Below are positions 55,701 through 63,942 of a stretch of 64,000 bases of DNA, in pieces. The stretch spans positions 1 through 64,000 of the forward strand of contig JAQTUW010000009.1 in assembly GCA_028707085.1 (NCBI GenBank). Direction: 5' to 3'. Made by a program: the position numbers and the translations under genes. Origin of the DNA: Methylococcales bacterium. Lineage in GTDB: Bacteria; Pseudomonadota; Gammaproteobacteria; Methylococcales; Methylomonadaceae. Position 1 is the first letter of the stretch. Every line of letters begins with the position of its first letter. The notes under the pieces were generated by a model. It ran no database searches. It saw only the letters and a program-made list of their open reading frames with translations, and was not told the DNA's origin.

Positions 55701-55884
55701 CTTGATGCCTTTTCTGTTCGCCACCGGCCCGGGTTCTGAAGTTCAGAAACCGCTGGCCATTGTGGTGATCGGCGGCCTGATCAGTTCGACCCTGCTGACT
55801 CTGGTGGTGTTGCCGGCCTTGTATGGCTGGTTTGACAACAGCGACATGGAATCCGGGCAGATCCTGGAGCGGACAGACTCCTAG
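52750..55884 (+). CDS. czcA: Heavy-metal RND efflux pump (CzcA/HME type)
   Basis: A 1044-residue RND pump of the HME family: RGAVNQRILILVIAVVLIAA start, LQKLSVDAFPDVTNVQVQIA, and ADANSRSPDEVERLVTVPLE, a strong CzcA/CusA mark. TM4 reads GGLAIAIGLMVDGSVVVVEN, with the Asp and Glu of the metal/proton path but without the DFG of Zn/Co CzcA or the Met pairs of CusA, so the metal is open. No CzcC-type outer channel lies here. A copy of the 170-bp repeat begins right at the TAG stop. Confidence 0.88.
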   Translation: MINSLIRGAVNQRILILVIAVVLIAAGIRALQKLSVDAFPDVTNVQVQIAADANSRSPDEVERLVTVPLEIGMAGLPGLQEMRSLNKNGLALLTLVFTDSTDVYFARQLVMERLIEIKPQMPSGVNPVLGPVSTGLGEVYQYTLERANDGRRALTQEELQQRREIQDWVVRPLLRGIPGIAEINSQGGYVKQYQVRVNPDRLHHYRISLNDVLDALARNNANSGGGVLPHYAEQYVIRGVGLIDDLEDIGSIVLKEERSVPVHISDIAEVKIGHAVRTGAVIKDGYTEAVGGIVMMLRGGNAKEIVGRVKQRVQEINNKGMLPDDLKIVPYYDRSKLVNAALDTVTKVLLEGIALVVIVLFLFLGNIRSSLIVVCTLIVTPLVTFIVMNLAGISANLMSLGGLAIAIGLMVDGSVVVVENAFRLLGERKGRTSSRIQVVTLAAQEVATPVLFGVGMIIVVFLPLMTMQGMEGKMFAPMAYTIAIALLISLLVSLTLSPVLSCYLLEGHDGEQDTRLIAVMKRPYVKILDWALQHGKLVVLAALFLFFAALGLLPLLGTSFIPEMKEGAIVPAITRAPNISLEESLLLEMQAMKLVMETPGVEMVVSNIGRGESPVDPQGQNDSTPIATLKPRDQWPAGWTQDDIADAMQEKLANNLPGVQIVMAQPISDRVDEMVAGVRSDVAVKVFGDDLAELKRLADRIAEIAGRVRGARDIRVERLTGQQYLNINIDRQAIARYGINASDIHDLIETAIAGKTATEIYQGERRFSANVRMPEQFRDSLEAIDALMLTSPNGGRVPLGDITKITLDDGPAQISREMGKRRIVVGVNVRGRDLGGMVAELQQTVEKNLQLPEGYYLQWGGQFQNMQRAMSHLKLIIPVTIGAIFFLLFMLFKSIRFAVLIILVLPFASIGGIVSLFVMNEYLSVPASVGFIALWGIAVLNGVVLITYIRGLRETGMSSLQAVRQGCEQRFRPVMMTATVAMLGLMPFLFATGPGSEVQKPLAIVVIGGLISSTLLTLVVLPALYGWFDNSDMESGQILERTDS

Positions 55885-56054
55885 TAGTCCGCCAATGTTA
55901 TAACGACGGATAAGAGCTACCCATCTGCTGCCGGGGTATTCCGCCAGAGGACGCCGTGAATACATCCGTGTAGGCTTGAGTCGGCATCCATGCGGCCTAA
56001 ACCTCTGTCAAAATACCCCGGCAGCAGATCAGCCTATTCGTCAAAACAAAATTG
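55885..56054. repeat. 170-bp hairpin repeat, copy B (MITE-like)
   Basis: Near-identical to 24855-25024. The internal stem pairs 55925-55950 with 56002-56027 (23 of 26). The left end starts one base after the czcA stop, and the right end lies 12 bases before the ackA stop. No flanking target duplication is clear by eye. Because the stem is strong it may act as a terminator between convergent czcA and ackA. Confidence 0.8.
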
Positions 56055-56065
56055 GCTCCTAGCGA

Positions 56066-57274
56066 TTAACGAGTAGATTCGGATTGCTGTGCCACGCATT
56101 CCTGGGCCTGAATGGCAATCTCCAGTTCCTCGTGAGTGGCGATGACCAGCACGGCGACGGTGGCGTCCCCAGTCGCTATATTGGCCCAGGGCCGGGCAGG
56201 ATTTTGATTTTCGCCGCTGTCGATGGCGATGCCCAGCGCCGACAGATTATGGCAGCATTTTTCCCGCAGCAGGCTGTCGTTTTCACCGATACCGCCGGTA
56301 AACACGATGGCGTCCACCCGTCCCAGCACCGCGTAGTAGGCTCCTATGTATTTGCGGATGCGGTAGGCGTACATGTCCAGCGCCAGAATGGCCGCTTTGT
56401 CACCTGTTTCGGCCAGTTTATGGATGGCGCGCATGTCGTTTTCGCCGCAGACGCCCTTGCAGCCGCTGTCCTTGTTCAACAGGTTTTCGATGGCCTGACT
56501 GTCGAGATCCAGCATGCGGCTCAGATAAAAATGAATCGCCGGGTCGATGTCGCCGCATCGACTGCCCATCATCAGCCCTTCCAGCGGCGTCATGCCCATC
56601 GAGGTGTCCACGCTGACGCCGTTTTCGATGGCGGCGGCACTGGCGCCGTTGCCCAGATGCAGGGTGATCAGATTGGTTTCCGTCAGGTTTTTGCCCAGCG
56701 CCCGGGCGGCCAGTCTGGCCACATAGCGGTGCGACGTGCCGTGAAAACCGTAGCGGCGCACGCCGTAATCGGTATACAGCCGGGCGGGCAGGGCATAGCG
56801 GTAGGCGTAATCAGGCAGGGTGTGATGAAAGGCGGTGTCGAATACCGCGATTTGCGGAATTTGCGGCATCTGGCGGATGGCTTCCCGGATGCCCAGCAGG
56901 TTGGCGGGATTATGTAGCGGCGCCAGCGCCGAGTTGGCGTGGATTTGTTGCAGCGCTTGCTCATTGATGAGCGTAGGCTGGCGAAACTGTTCGCCGCCGT
57001 GCACCACCCGGTGGCCGATGCAGTATAGTTCGCGACTATCCGCCAGCAAGCCGGATGAGGATAATATGCCGAACAACTCCTGTAGGGCCTGGCGGTGATC
57101 TGCGATCGGTTTTTGGATAGGCGTTTGATCCGCCTGCGTCAGGGAGTAACGATGTTCAGAAGCGGCTTCGCCTATGCGTTCGATTAGCCCGGCTATCAGG
57201 ACGCAATGCCGGCCCATTTCGAACAGGCTGTACTTCATTGAAGAACTGCCGGCGTTAATGACCAGAATTTTCAT
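56066..57274 (-). CDS. ackA: Acetate kinase
   Basis: Transfers phosphate from acetyl phosphate to ADP, giving acetate and ATP, the last step of overflow acetate formation. The 402 residues show VINAGSSSMKYSLFEMG (Asn7 and the ATP region), HRVVHGGEQF (substrate Arg), FDTAFHHTLPDYAYRYALP, RRYGFHGTSHRYVA and FTGGIGENDSLLR. It starts 3 bases after pta, so the pair forms one unit. Confidence 0.96.
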   Translation of the reverse strand: MKILVINAGSSSMKYSLFEMGRHCVLIAGLIERIGEAASEHRYSLTQADQTPIQKPIADHRQALQELFGILSSSGLLADSRELYCIGHRVVHGGEQFRQPTLINEQALQQIHANSALAPLHNPANLLGIREAIRQMPQIPQIAVFDTAFHHTLPDYAYRYALPARLYTDYGVRRYGFHGTSHRYVARLAARALGKNLTETNLITLHLGNGASAAAIENGVSVDTSMGMTPLEGLMMGSRCGDIDPAIHFYLSRMLDLDSQAIENLLNKDSGCKGVCGENDMRAIHKLAETGDKAAILALDMYAYRIRKYIGAYYAVLGRVDAIVFTGGIGENDSLLREKCCHNLSALGIAIDSGENQNPARPWANIATGDATVAVLVIATHEELEIAIQAQECVAQQSESTR

Positions 57275-57277
57275 GTT

Positions 57278-59395
57278 TTATTTGCTTTCCTGCGCCTGAA
57301 TGGCGGTAATGATCACGGTGTTGACGATGTCGGTGACGGTGCAGCCCCGGCTCAGGTCGTTGACCGGCTTGTTCAGGCCTTGCAGTATCGGGCCGATGGC
57401 GATAGCCCCGGATGAACGTTGTACCGCCTTGTAAGTATTGTTGCCGGTGTTGAGGTCGGGAAAAATGAATACAGTGGCCTGACCTGCGACTTCGCTACCC
57501 GGCAATTTGGTTTTGGCGACATCCACATCGACCGCGGCATCATACTGGATGGGGCCTTCCAGCTTTAAATCGGGCCGCAAGGCTTTGGCGTATTTCACGG
57601 CTTCCTTGACTTTTTCCACCGCCTCGCCCTTGCCCGAGTCTCCGGTTGAATAAGACAGCATGGCGATACGCGGGGTGATGTTGAACATCTGCGCGGTATC
57701 GGCGGCGCTCAGGGCAATATCGGCCAGTTGCCGGGCGTCGGGATTGGGGTTGACCGCGCAGTCGCCATAAACCAGCACTCTGTCCGCCAGACACATGAAA
57801 AATACGCTGGAAACAATGGTGACGCCGGGTTTGGTCTTGATGATTTCAAAAGCCGGGCGGATGGTGTGCTGGGTAGAGTGTATGGCCCCGGAAACCATGC
57901 CGTCCGCATAGCCCAGATGCACCATCAGCGTTCCGAAATAACTGACATCCGCCATCAAATCGTAAGCGGTCGCGTAAACCAGGTTTTTATGCTTGCGGGC
58001 CTGATAATAGGTTTCGGCAAACAGCGGACGCAAATCGGAATTTAGCGGGTTGATAATGTTGACGCCATCCATCTTTAAAGCCATGCTCTGGATTTTCTGA
58101 CGTATGGTCTGTTCATTGCCCAGCAGGGTAATTTTGACCACGTCGCGCAACAGTAGAATTTCCACGGCATGCAGTATCCTCTCGTCCTCGCCTTCCGGCA
58201 GTACGATATGCTGCTTCTTCGCCTTGGCGCGCTGGATCAGATCATATTCAAACATTAGCGGCGTGAGTTTGGTCGAATTCTGGGTACATAGGCGCTGCTT
58301 GAGTTCGACCATGTCGATATTGCGTTCCACCAGGCCCAGCGCCTTGGCGATTTTGCGTTCGTTCTTCGAATCCAGATGCGCCCTGACCTGGCTGATGCGG
58401 ATCACAGTGTTGAACGTATCGGTATCGACTCCCAGCACAGCAAACGGCATGTCGCCCAGGCCGCTAATCAGTTCCTGAACCTGCGGAGCGATTTGCTGGT
58501 GTCCAGTCAGCAGCAGTCCGGCGATTTGCGGATAATTTTTGGAATGGTAGGCCATCAGGCTGGCGAGAATGATGTCGGCGCGGTCGCCGGGGGTGATGAT
58601 CAGGTCGCCGTCCTGGACATATTCCAGAAAATCTGGCACCAGCATGGCGGCGACTTTATATTGGTATACCTCGCGGTTCATGCTGTTGCCGTCGCCGGAA
58701 AATATTTTTGCTCCCAGCGCGGCGGCGATATTGCCTATGCTGGGTTTTTCCAGCGAAGATTCGAGCGGAATTACATACACAGGGAAATCCGGCGCATGGT
58801 TCAGGCTGTTTTTCAGGCTGTCGAGCTGCGGCACGGGCACGCTGTTGATGACGGTGGCCAGCAGCGAACAGCCATGTTCGTGCAGCATGTGTTTCAGGTT
58901 GGCCAGACTGTCCAGTATTTCGCCATTGTCGCGATTGCCGGCATTCATGATCGGCATGATCAGGCAGCCCAGATTATTGGCGACATCGGCGTTAAATTCG
59001 AATTCGAAAATAAAATCGCCGTAATGATTGTCGGAGCCGACGCACAGCACATGATCGCACTGGTCTTTCAGTCGCCGGTATTTGCCCAGGATGATTTTTA
59101 GCAGTTCATCGTATTGTTCTTCGGCCAGCAACTGGCGGGCCTGTTCGTCCTCGCAGCCGTACAAGGCTTCATAGGGCTGGTCAATCGGGTAGCGGTCGGT
59201 GATCAGGCGAATGAGATCGTCCTTTTGCTCACCGCCCTGAATGACAGGCCGGAAAAAGCCTACGACGCCTGCATGGCCGGAGAGCATTTCCATCATGCCC
59301 AGCACGATGACCGATTTGCCGCAGCCTTCATCCATGCCGCTGATGTAGATATTCTGGGATATGCAGGCGTCCGGACTGATTTGCAATTCTGTCAT
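57278..59395 (-). CDS. pta: Phosphate acetyltransferase
   Basis: Converts acetyl-CoA and phosphate to acetyl phosphate. This is the long (705-residue) form. The N-terminal BioD-like P-loop-type domain begins NIYISGMDEGCGKSVIVLGM, a DRTGG domain lies in the middle (GDLIITPGDRADIILASLMA), and the C-terminal Pta domain begins KKQHIVLPEGEDERILHAVE and includes FFMCLADRVLVYGDCAVNPN. The last domain holds the active site. Co-transcribed with ackA. Confidence 0.96.
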   Translation of the reverse strand: MTELQISPDACISQNIYISGMDEGCGKSVIVLGMMEMLSGHAGVVGFFRPVIQGGEQKDDLIRLITDRYPIDQPYEALYGCEDEQARQLLAEEQYDELLKIILGKYRRLKDQCDHVLCVGSDNHYGDFIFEFEFNADVANNLGCLIMPIMNAGNRDNGEILDSLANLKHMLHEHGCSLLATVINSVPVPQLDSLKNSLNHAPDFPVYVIPLESSLEKPSIGNIAAALGAKIFSGDGNSMNREVYQYKVAAMLVPDFLEYVQDGDLIITPGDRADIILASLMAYHSKNYPQIAGLLLTGHQQIAPQVQELISGLGDMPFAVLGVDTDTFNTVIRISQVRAHLDSKNERKIAKALGLVERNIDMVELKQRLCTQNSTKLTPLMFEYDLIQRAKAKKQHIVLPEGEDERILHAVEILLLRDVVKITLLGNEQTIRQKIQSMALKMDGVNIINPLNSDLRPLFAETYYQARKHKNLVYATAYDLMADVSYFGTLMVHLGYADGMVSGAIHSTQHTIRPAFEIIKTKPGVTIVSSVFFMCLADRVLVYGDCAVNPNPDARQLADIALSAADTAQMFNITPRIAMLSYSTGDSGKGEAVEKVKEAVKYAKALRPDLKLEGPIQYDAAVDVDVAKTKLPGSEVAGQATVFIFPDLNTGNNTYKAVQRSSGAIAIGPILQGLNKPVNDLSRGCTVTDIVNTVIITAIQAQESK

Positions 59396-59514
59396 GAGAG
59401 CTGTGCCGTTGAAAGGGTGTCGGGATTCTACTGCAAATGACGGCGGAACAAGTCTTTTGCGCCGGTAATACGAATGCCGCCGCTGCCGGGCGGCAATCCG
59501 CCATGCATTATTGC

Positions 59515-59793
59515 TCAGGCATTTTCGGGGTTCTGCCAGCCGCGATTTTTATCCACCCATTTCAGGCTTAGCCAGTACCAGACCGTCATCGGCGAACTCC
59601 AGGTAAACCATTCCCAGTCTTCGATCAGGAATACTTTGGCGACCCATGCGGTGTCGGTGTACAACGTGATCCAGGGTATGCAGTAGGCGGAAAACAGCAC
59701 ATTGCTTAAAATCAGTAGCAGAGCGCCTTTTCGGGTTTCTATGCTGGAAAGGGCCAGATAGACCCATAATGGCATGTCGTCGGATTTTTGCAT
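59515..59793 (-). CDS. Small membrane protein, unassigned
   Basis: The ATG at 59793 (MQKSDDMPLWVYLALSSIET) is chosen for its GGAGA site 6 bases upstream; two earlier in-frame ATGs (59805, 59814) have none. The 92 residues have two hydrophobic segments (ALLLILSNVLFSAYCIPWIT and a Trp-rich run WFTWSSPMTVWYWLSLKWVD). Not recognised as a named family. It stands alone between pta and radA on the same strand, separated by about 120 bases on each side. Confidence 0.65.
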   Translation of the reverse strand: MQKSDDMPLWVYLALSSIETRKGALLLILSNVLFSAYCIPWITLYTDTAWVAKVFLIEDWEWFTWSSPMTVWYWLSLKWVDKNRGWQNPENA

Positions 59794-59915
59794 AAATTTC
59801 TCCATGATATTCAAACGCCCAAAGGCCGGCGCCTGCCGACCATATATTTACAAGTATAACAATATTAGCAGCTTGCAGGCCGATTGTTTAAGCCACATGA
59901 CGTCAGAGTGCTATT

Positions 59916-61280
59916 TTACAGCTCGGCGAGCACGTCCAGGGCTTCCTGGATATTGCCGGCGGCGTATATCTGCAGGTCTTTGATGGCTTCCCTGGGTTTG
60001 TTGGCTTTGGGAATGACCGCGCGCTTAAAGCCATGTTTCGCCGCTTCATTCAGGCGGGCATGGCCGTTGGCGACAGGGCGGATTTCGCCATTCAGTCCCA
60101 CTTCGCCGAAAAACACGGTATCGTAGGGAATGATGCGGTCGCGCAAGCTGGAAACTACGCCGATCATGATGGCCAGATCGCTACTGGTTTCGGTGATTTT
60201 AATGCCGCCGACCACATTGGCGTATATTTCGTCATTACCGGTAAAGATGCCGCCATGCCGCGACAATACCGCCAGCAACATGGCCAGCCGGTTTTGATCC
60301 AGACCTACCGCCAGCCGCCGCGGATTGCCGTACTGGCTTTCGGTGACCAGAGCCTGAATTTCCACCAATAAAGGGCGAGTGCCTTCCCATAGAACGGTGA
60401 CCACGCTGCCGGGCGAAGGTTTGTCAGCGCGCGACAGAAACATGGCGGACGGATTTTTGACTTCTTTCAGACCGGTGCTTTCCATTGCAAAAAAACCCAG
60501 TTCGCCAACGCTGCCGAAGCGGTTCTTGTCGGCGCGCAATACCCGGAATCGTGAGTCGTCGGTGGACGACAGCACCACCTGGGCATCGACGATATGGCTG
60601 AGCGTCATGGGCCCGGCCAGCGATTGATCCTTGGTGACATGGCCGACCAGAAAGAAGGATATGCCGCTACGTTTGGCGTATTGCGTCAGGTAGCTGGCGG
60701 TTTCCCGGACTTGCGAGACCGAGCCGGGCGCGGAAGCCGAATCGGCGGTGTACATGACCTGGATGGAGTCGATAATCACCACCTGCGGCTGTTCGTCATT
60801 CAGCACCGCGCAGATTTGCTGTACCGAGGTTTCCGCCAGCATTTTAATGCCCGCGGTATTCAGGCCCAGTCTGTGCGCCCGTTCGGCAATTTGCTGCAGG
60901 GATTCCTCGCCGGACACATACAGCACCGGCCGATGTCGGGCGATGTGGGCGATGGCCTGCAACAGGATGGTGCTTTTTCCGGCGCCGGGCGCGCCGCCTA
61001 TCAGCACCACGCTGCCTTTGACGATGCCTGCGCCCAATACCCTGTCAAACTCCGATAGACCGGTCGAAATCCGTTCCGTCTGCGTCAGATTGACTTCGGA
61101 CAATAAATGCACTTCGCTACGTACGCCGGCATAGCCGCTATTGTCCCGGACGACATTTGCGCCCAGTTTTATTTCCTTGATGGCATTCCAGGCCCCGCAC
61201 TGATTGCATTGTCCCGACCAGCCAGGGTAATCGGCGCCGCATTCGGTACAGACATAGGCGGATTTTTGCTTTTTAGCCAT
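59916..61280 (-). CDS. radA: DNA repair protein RadA
   Basis: A RecA-like helicase that helps branch migration in recombination. The ATG at 61280 (MAKKQKSAYVCTECGADYPG) gives 454 residues; the open frame to 61403 would run into alr. It has an N-terminal zinc finger (C11, C14, C25, C28), Walker A GGAPGAGKST (95-104), the RadA signature KNRFGSVGELGFF, and a Lon-like C-terminal domain without the protease Ser/Lys pair. It lies 9 bases from alr. Confidence 0.95.
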   Translation of the reverse strand: MAKKQKSAYVCTECGADYPGWSGQCNQCGAWNAIKEIKLGANVVRDNSGYAGVRSEVHLLSEVNLTQTERISTGLSEFDRVLGAGIVKGSVVLIGGAPGAGKSTILLQAIAHIARHRPVLYVSGEESLQQIAERAHRLGLNTAGIKMLAETSVQQICAVLNDEQPQVVIIDSIQVMYTADSASAPGSVSQVRETASYLTQYAKRSGISFFLVGHVTKDQSLAGPMTLSHIVDAQVVLSSTDDSRFRVLRADKNRFGSVGELGFFAMESTGLKEVKNPSAMFLSRADKPSPGSVVTVLWEGTRPLLVEIQALVTESQYGNPRRLAVGLDQNRLAMLLAVLSRHGGIFTGNDEIYANVVGGIKITETSSDLAIMIGVVSSLRDRIIPYDTVFFGEVGLNGEIRPVANGHARLNEAAKHGFKRAVIPKANKPREAIKDLQIYAAGNIQEALDVLAEL

Positions 61281-61288
61281 GATAATCT

Positions 61289-62380
61289 TCAGTTGCCGGA
61301 CTGTTCGACGATCTGCACCCGCTGGGTAATGCCGCAGAGCAGGGTATAAGGTATGGTATCGGCATGGCGGGCAATTTCCTCCACCGGCAATTGGTCGCCC
61401 CACAGCGTCACCGAATCGCCCGGTCTGGCTTCAGGTTGGCTGTTCAGATCCACGGTAATCATGTCCATGGACACCCGGCCTACCAGGGGCGCCCGCCGGT
61501 TATTGACCAGAACGGGTGCGCCGCTACGGGTGTGACGGTGATAACCGTCGCCATAACCTATCGAGATAACCCCCAGCCGGGTCGGTTGAGGGCATTTCCA
61601 CAGCCCGCTGTAACCGACCGATTCGCCGGCGGCGACATCCTTGACGGCTATCAGTCTGGAACGCAGGCTCATGACTGGTTGCAGGCCAAAATCGCTGCCG
61701 GTCTTGCCGGCGAACGGCGAACAGCCGTACAGCATCAGCCCCGGTCTGACCCAGTCGCTGATTACATTCGGCCAGCCGATTACGCCGGCTGAATTGGCTA
61801 TGCTGCGCTGGCCCGGAAAGCCTTCGATCGCGGTATTGAACAGCTCGATCTGCCGGCGGGTTTTATCGTCCAGCAGATCGTCGGCGTTGGCAAAATGGGT
61901 AATCAGGTTGACAGGCTGTTTTACCAGCGGGCAATTCAGCAATTGTTGGTAGACGGCTTTGAAATCGTTGCCCTTGAACCCCAGACGATTCATGCCGGTA
62001 TCCATTTTCAGCCACACCGAAAGGCTGCCGGCCGGTTGCTGGTTCTGCTGCTGGAGGATGGCGATTTGCTGGGCGGTGTGGATCACTGTATCCAGTTGGT
62101 TCTGGATCAGCAACTGCAACTCTTCAGCGCAGACGAAACCTTGCAGAACGGTGATCGGCTGCCGGATGCCGGCGGCGCGCAGGCGCACGCCCTCATCCAC
62201 GCGGGCCACGGCGAAACCGTCGGCGGCCTCCAGCGCTGCGGCAATCCGCAGCATGCCGTGGCCGTAAGCGTTAGCCTTGATGACCGCCATGATTTTATTG
62301 TCCGGCGTATAGCGTTTAACCTGAGCCAGATTATGCCTTACCGCTTGCAGATCCAGGTGTACATAGGCGGCGGGCGTCAT
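61289..62380 (-). CDS. alr: Alanine racemase
   Basis: Makes D-alanine for peptidoglycan. The 363-residue PLP enzyme has K35 in AVIKANAYGHG as the PLP lysine, WLKMDTGMNRLGF, PGLMLYGCSPFAG, and YGDGYHRHTRSGAPVLVN as the second-domain site with the catalytic tyrosine region. It overlaps dnaB by 4 bases, and dnaB-alr-radA is a common gammaproteobacterial order. Confidence 0.96.
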   Translation of the reverse strand: MTPAAYVHLDLQAVRHNLAQVKRYTPDNKIMAVIKANAYGHGMLRIAAALEAADGFAVARVDEGVRLRAAGIRQPITVLQGFVCAEELQLLIQNQLDTVIHTAQQIAILQQQNQQPAGSLSVWLKMDTGMNRLGFKGNDFKAVYQQLLNCPLVKQPVNLITHFANADDLLDDKTRRQIELFNTAIEGFPGQRSIANSAGVIGWPNVISDWVRPGLMLYGCSPFAGKTGSDFGLQPVMSLRSRLIAVKDVAAGESVGYSGLWKCPQPTRLGVISIGYGDGYHRHTRSGAPVLVNNRRAPLVGRVSMDMITVDLNSQPEARPGDSVTLWGDQLPVEEIARHADTIPYTLLCGITQRVQIVEQSGN

Positions 62381-63768
62381 TCGTAGTCCTCATTGGCGTA
62401 ATGGCCGGTAAAACTTTCAAAGCGGGTAAACTGGCCGAGAAAGGTTAGTCGGACTGTGCCGAGCGGGCCGTTGCGCTGTTTGCCGATAATGATTTCCGCG
62501 ATGCCTTTGTCGGGGCTGTCCTCGTTGTAGACTTCGTCGCGGTAGACGAAAATAATCAGGTCGGCGTCCTGTTCGATTGCGCCTGATTCGCGCAAGTCCG
62601 ACATCACCGGCCGTTTGTTGGGGCGCTGCTCCAGATTACGGTTGAGCTGGGAGAGCGCGATGACCGGCACATTCAGTTCCTTGGCCAGCGCCTTCAGGCC
62701 CCTGGAAATATCGGAAATTTGCTGTACGCGGTTATCGCCGCTGCTGGGAGACTGCATGAGCTGTAAATAATCCAGCACGATCAGCCCAAGCTGTCCGTGT
62801 TCGCGGGTCAGGCGGCGCGCCCGCGAACGTACTTCGGTGGGGGTCAGGGCAGGGGTGTCGTCTATGAACAGTTTGGTCGCCGCCAGCATATTGATGGCCG
62901 AGGTTAGCCGCGGCCAGTCTTCGTCGTCCAGTTTGCCGGTACGCACCTTGTGCTGATCGATACGCCCCAACGAGGACATCATCCGCATCGCCAGCGCTTC
63001 CCCCGGCATTTCCATGCTGAATACGGCGACAGGCATGCCGCTTTTCAACGCGACATTTTCGGCGATGTTCATGGCTATGGTGGTTTTGCCCATCGATGGC
63101 CGCCCGGCGACGATAATCAGATCGGAGGGTTGCAGGCCCGAGGTTTTTTCATCCAGATCGTTAAAGCCGGTGCTGGCGCCGGTAATATTACCTTCCAGTT
63201 CGTACAGGGTTTCGATCTTGTCAACCGCTTTGGCCAGCAACGATTTGATGGAACTGAAACCACCCTGACCGCGCTGGCGCTGTTCGGCGATTTCAAATAC
63301 CCTGCGTTCGGCATTCTCCAGTAACTCTGCGGTTTCACGGCCTTCCGGATTATAGGCCGAATCGGAAATATCTGTGCCGACATGGATAAGCTGCCGCAAT
63401 ACCGACCTGTCGCGGACGATATTGGCGTAGGCGACGATATTGGCGGCGCTGGGCGTATCCTTTACCAGCATTCCCAGATAGGCCAGACCGCCGGCATTGA
63501 TGAGTTCGCCGATGGCTTCCAGCGCCTCCGACAAGGTGATAACGTCAAACGGATCCTGTTTTTCCGCTAGTTGGGCAATGGCGCGGAAGATTAATTTGTG
63601 GTCGCGGCGGTAGAAATCGTCTTCAGTGACCTTATCGGCAACCGAATCCCAGGTCAGGTTGTCCAGCATCAGTCCGCCTAAAACCGATTGTTCGGCCTGG
63701 ATGGAATGCGGTGGCACTTTTAGGGATTCGACAGCGTGGTCGGGGCTGAAATAGAAGTCTTCGGACAT
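62377..63768 (-). CDS. dnaB: Replicative DNA helicase DnaB
   Basis: The 463-residue hexameric helicase has the N-terminal primase-interacting domain (PPHSIQAEQSVLGGLMLDNL), a linker around 170, then the RecA-like motor with Walker A GRPSMGKTT (222-230), FSMEMPGEALAMRMMSSLGR and LIVLDYLQLMQSP (Walker B). GAIEQDADLIIFVYRDEVYN closes the core. No intein. Overlaps alr. Confidence 0.96.
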   Translation of the reverse strand: MSEDFYFSPDHAVESLKVPPHSIQAEQSVLGGLMLDNLTWDSVADKVTEDDFYRRDHKLIFRAIAQLAEKQDPFDVITLSEALEAIGELINAGGLAYLGMLVKDTPSAANIVAYANIVRDRSVLRQLIHVGTDISDSAYNPEGRETAELLENAERRVFEIAEQRQRGQGGFSSIKSLLAKAVDKIETLYELEGNITGASTGFNDLDEKTSGLQPSDLIIVAGRPSMGKTTIAMNIAENVALKSGMPVAVFSMEMPGEALAMRMMSSLGRIDQHKVRTGKLDDEDWPRLTSAINMLAATKLFIDDTPALTPTEVRSRARRLTREHGQLGLIVLDYLQLMQSPSSGDNRVQQISDISRGLKALAKELNVPVIALSQLNRNLEQRPNKRPVMSDLRESGAIEQDADLIIFVYRDEVYNEDSPDKGIAEIIIGKQRNGPLGTVRLTFLGQFTRFESFTGHYANEDYE

Positions 63769-63890
63769 TAGGTTTTAGAGACACCGGATTCTGAATTAAA
63801 GTTGTCATTATACGTGGCTGCAGGTAAGAGCAGGGAATTCCGCGAGGATTATTTGAAGGCGAAAGAGCAGAAAGATGTTGATTTTATAAA

Positions 63891-63905
63891 TGAGAATTAT
63901 TATTA
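63891..63905. promoter_or_regulatory. Fur-box-like sequence
   Basis: TGAGAATTATTATTA matches the 7-1-7 Fur pattern TGATAAT-n-ATTATCA at 12 of 14 defined positions. It sits in an AT-rich run about 40 bases before the ATG of an exported-protein gene at 63943, a usual place for iron repression. Binding is inferred. Confidence 0.6.
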
Positions 63906-63942
63906 TTACTTATCATTTAATTCCATTACATGGAGTGCTCTA

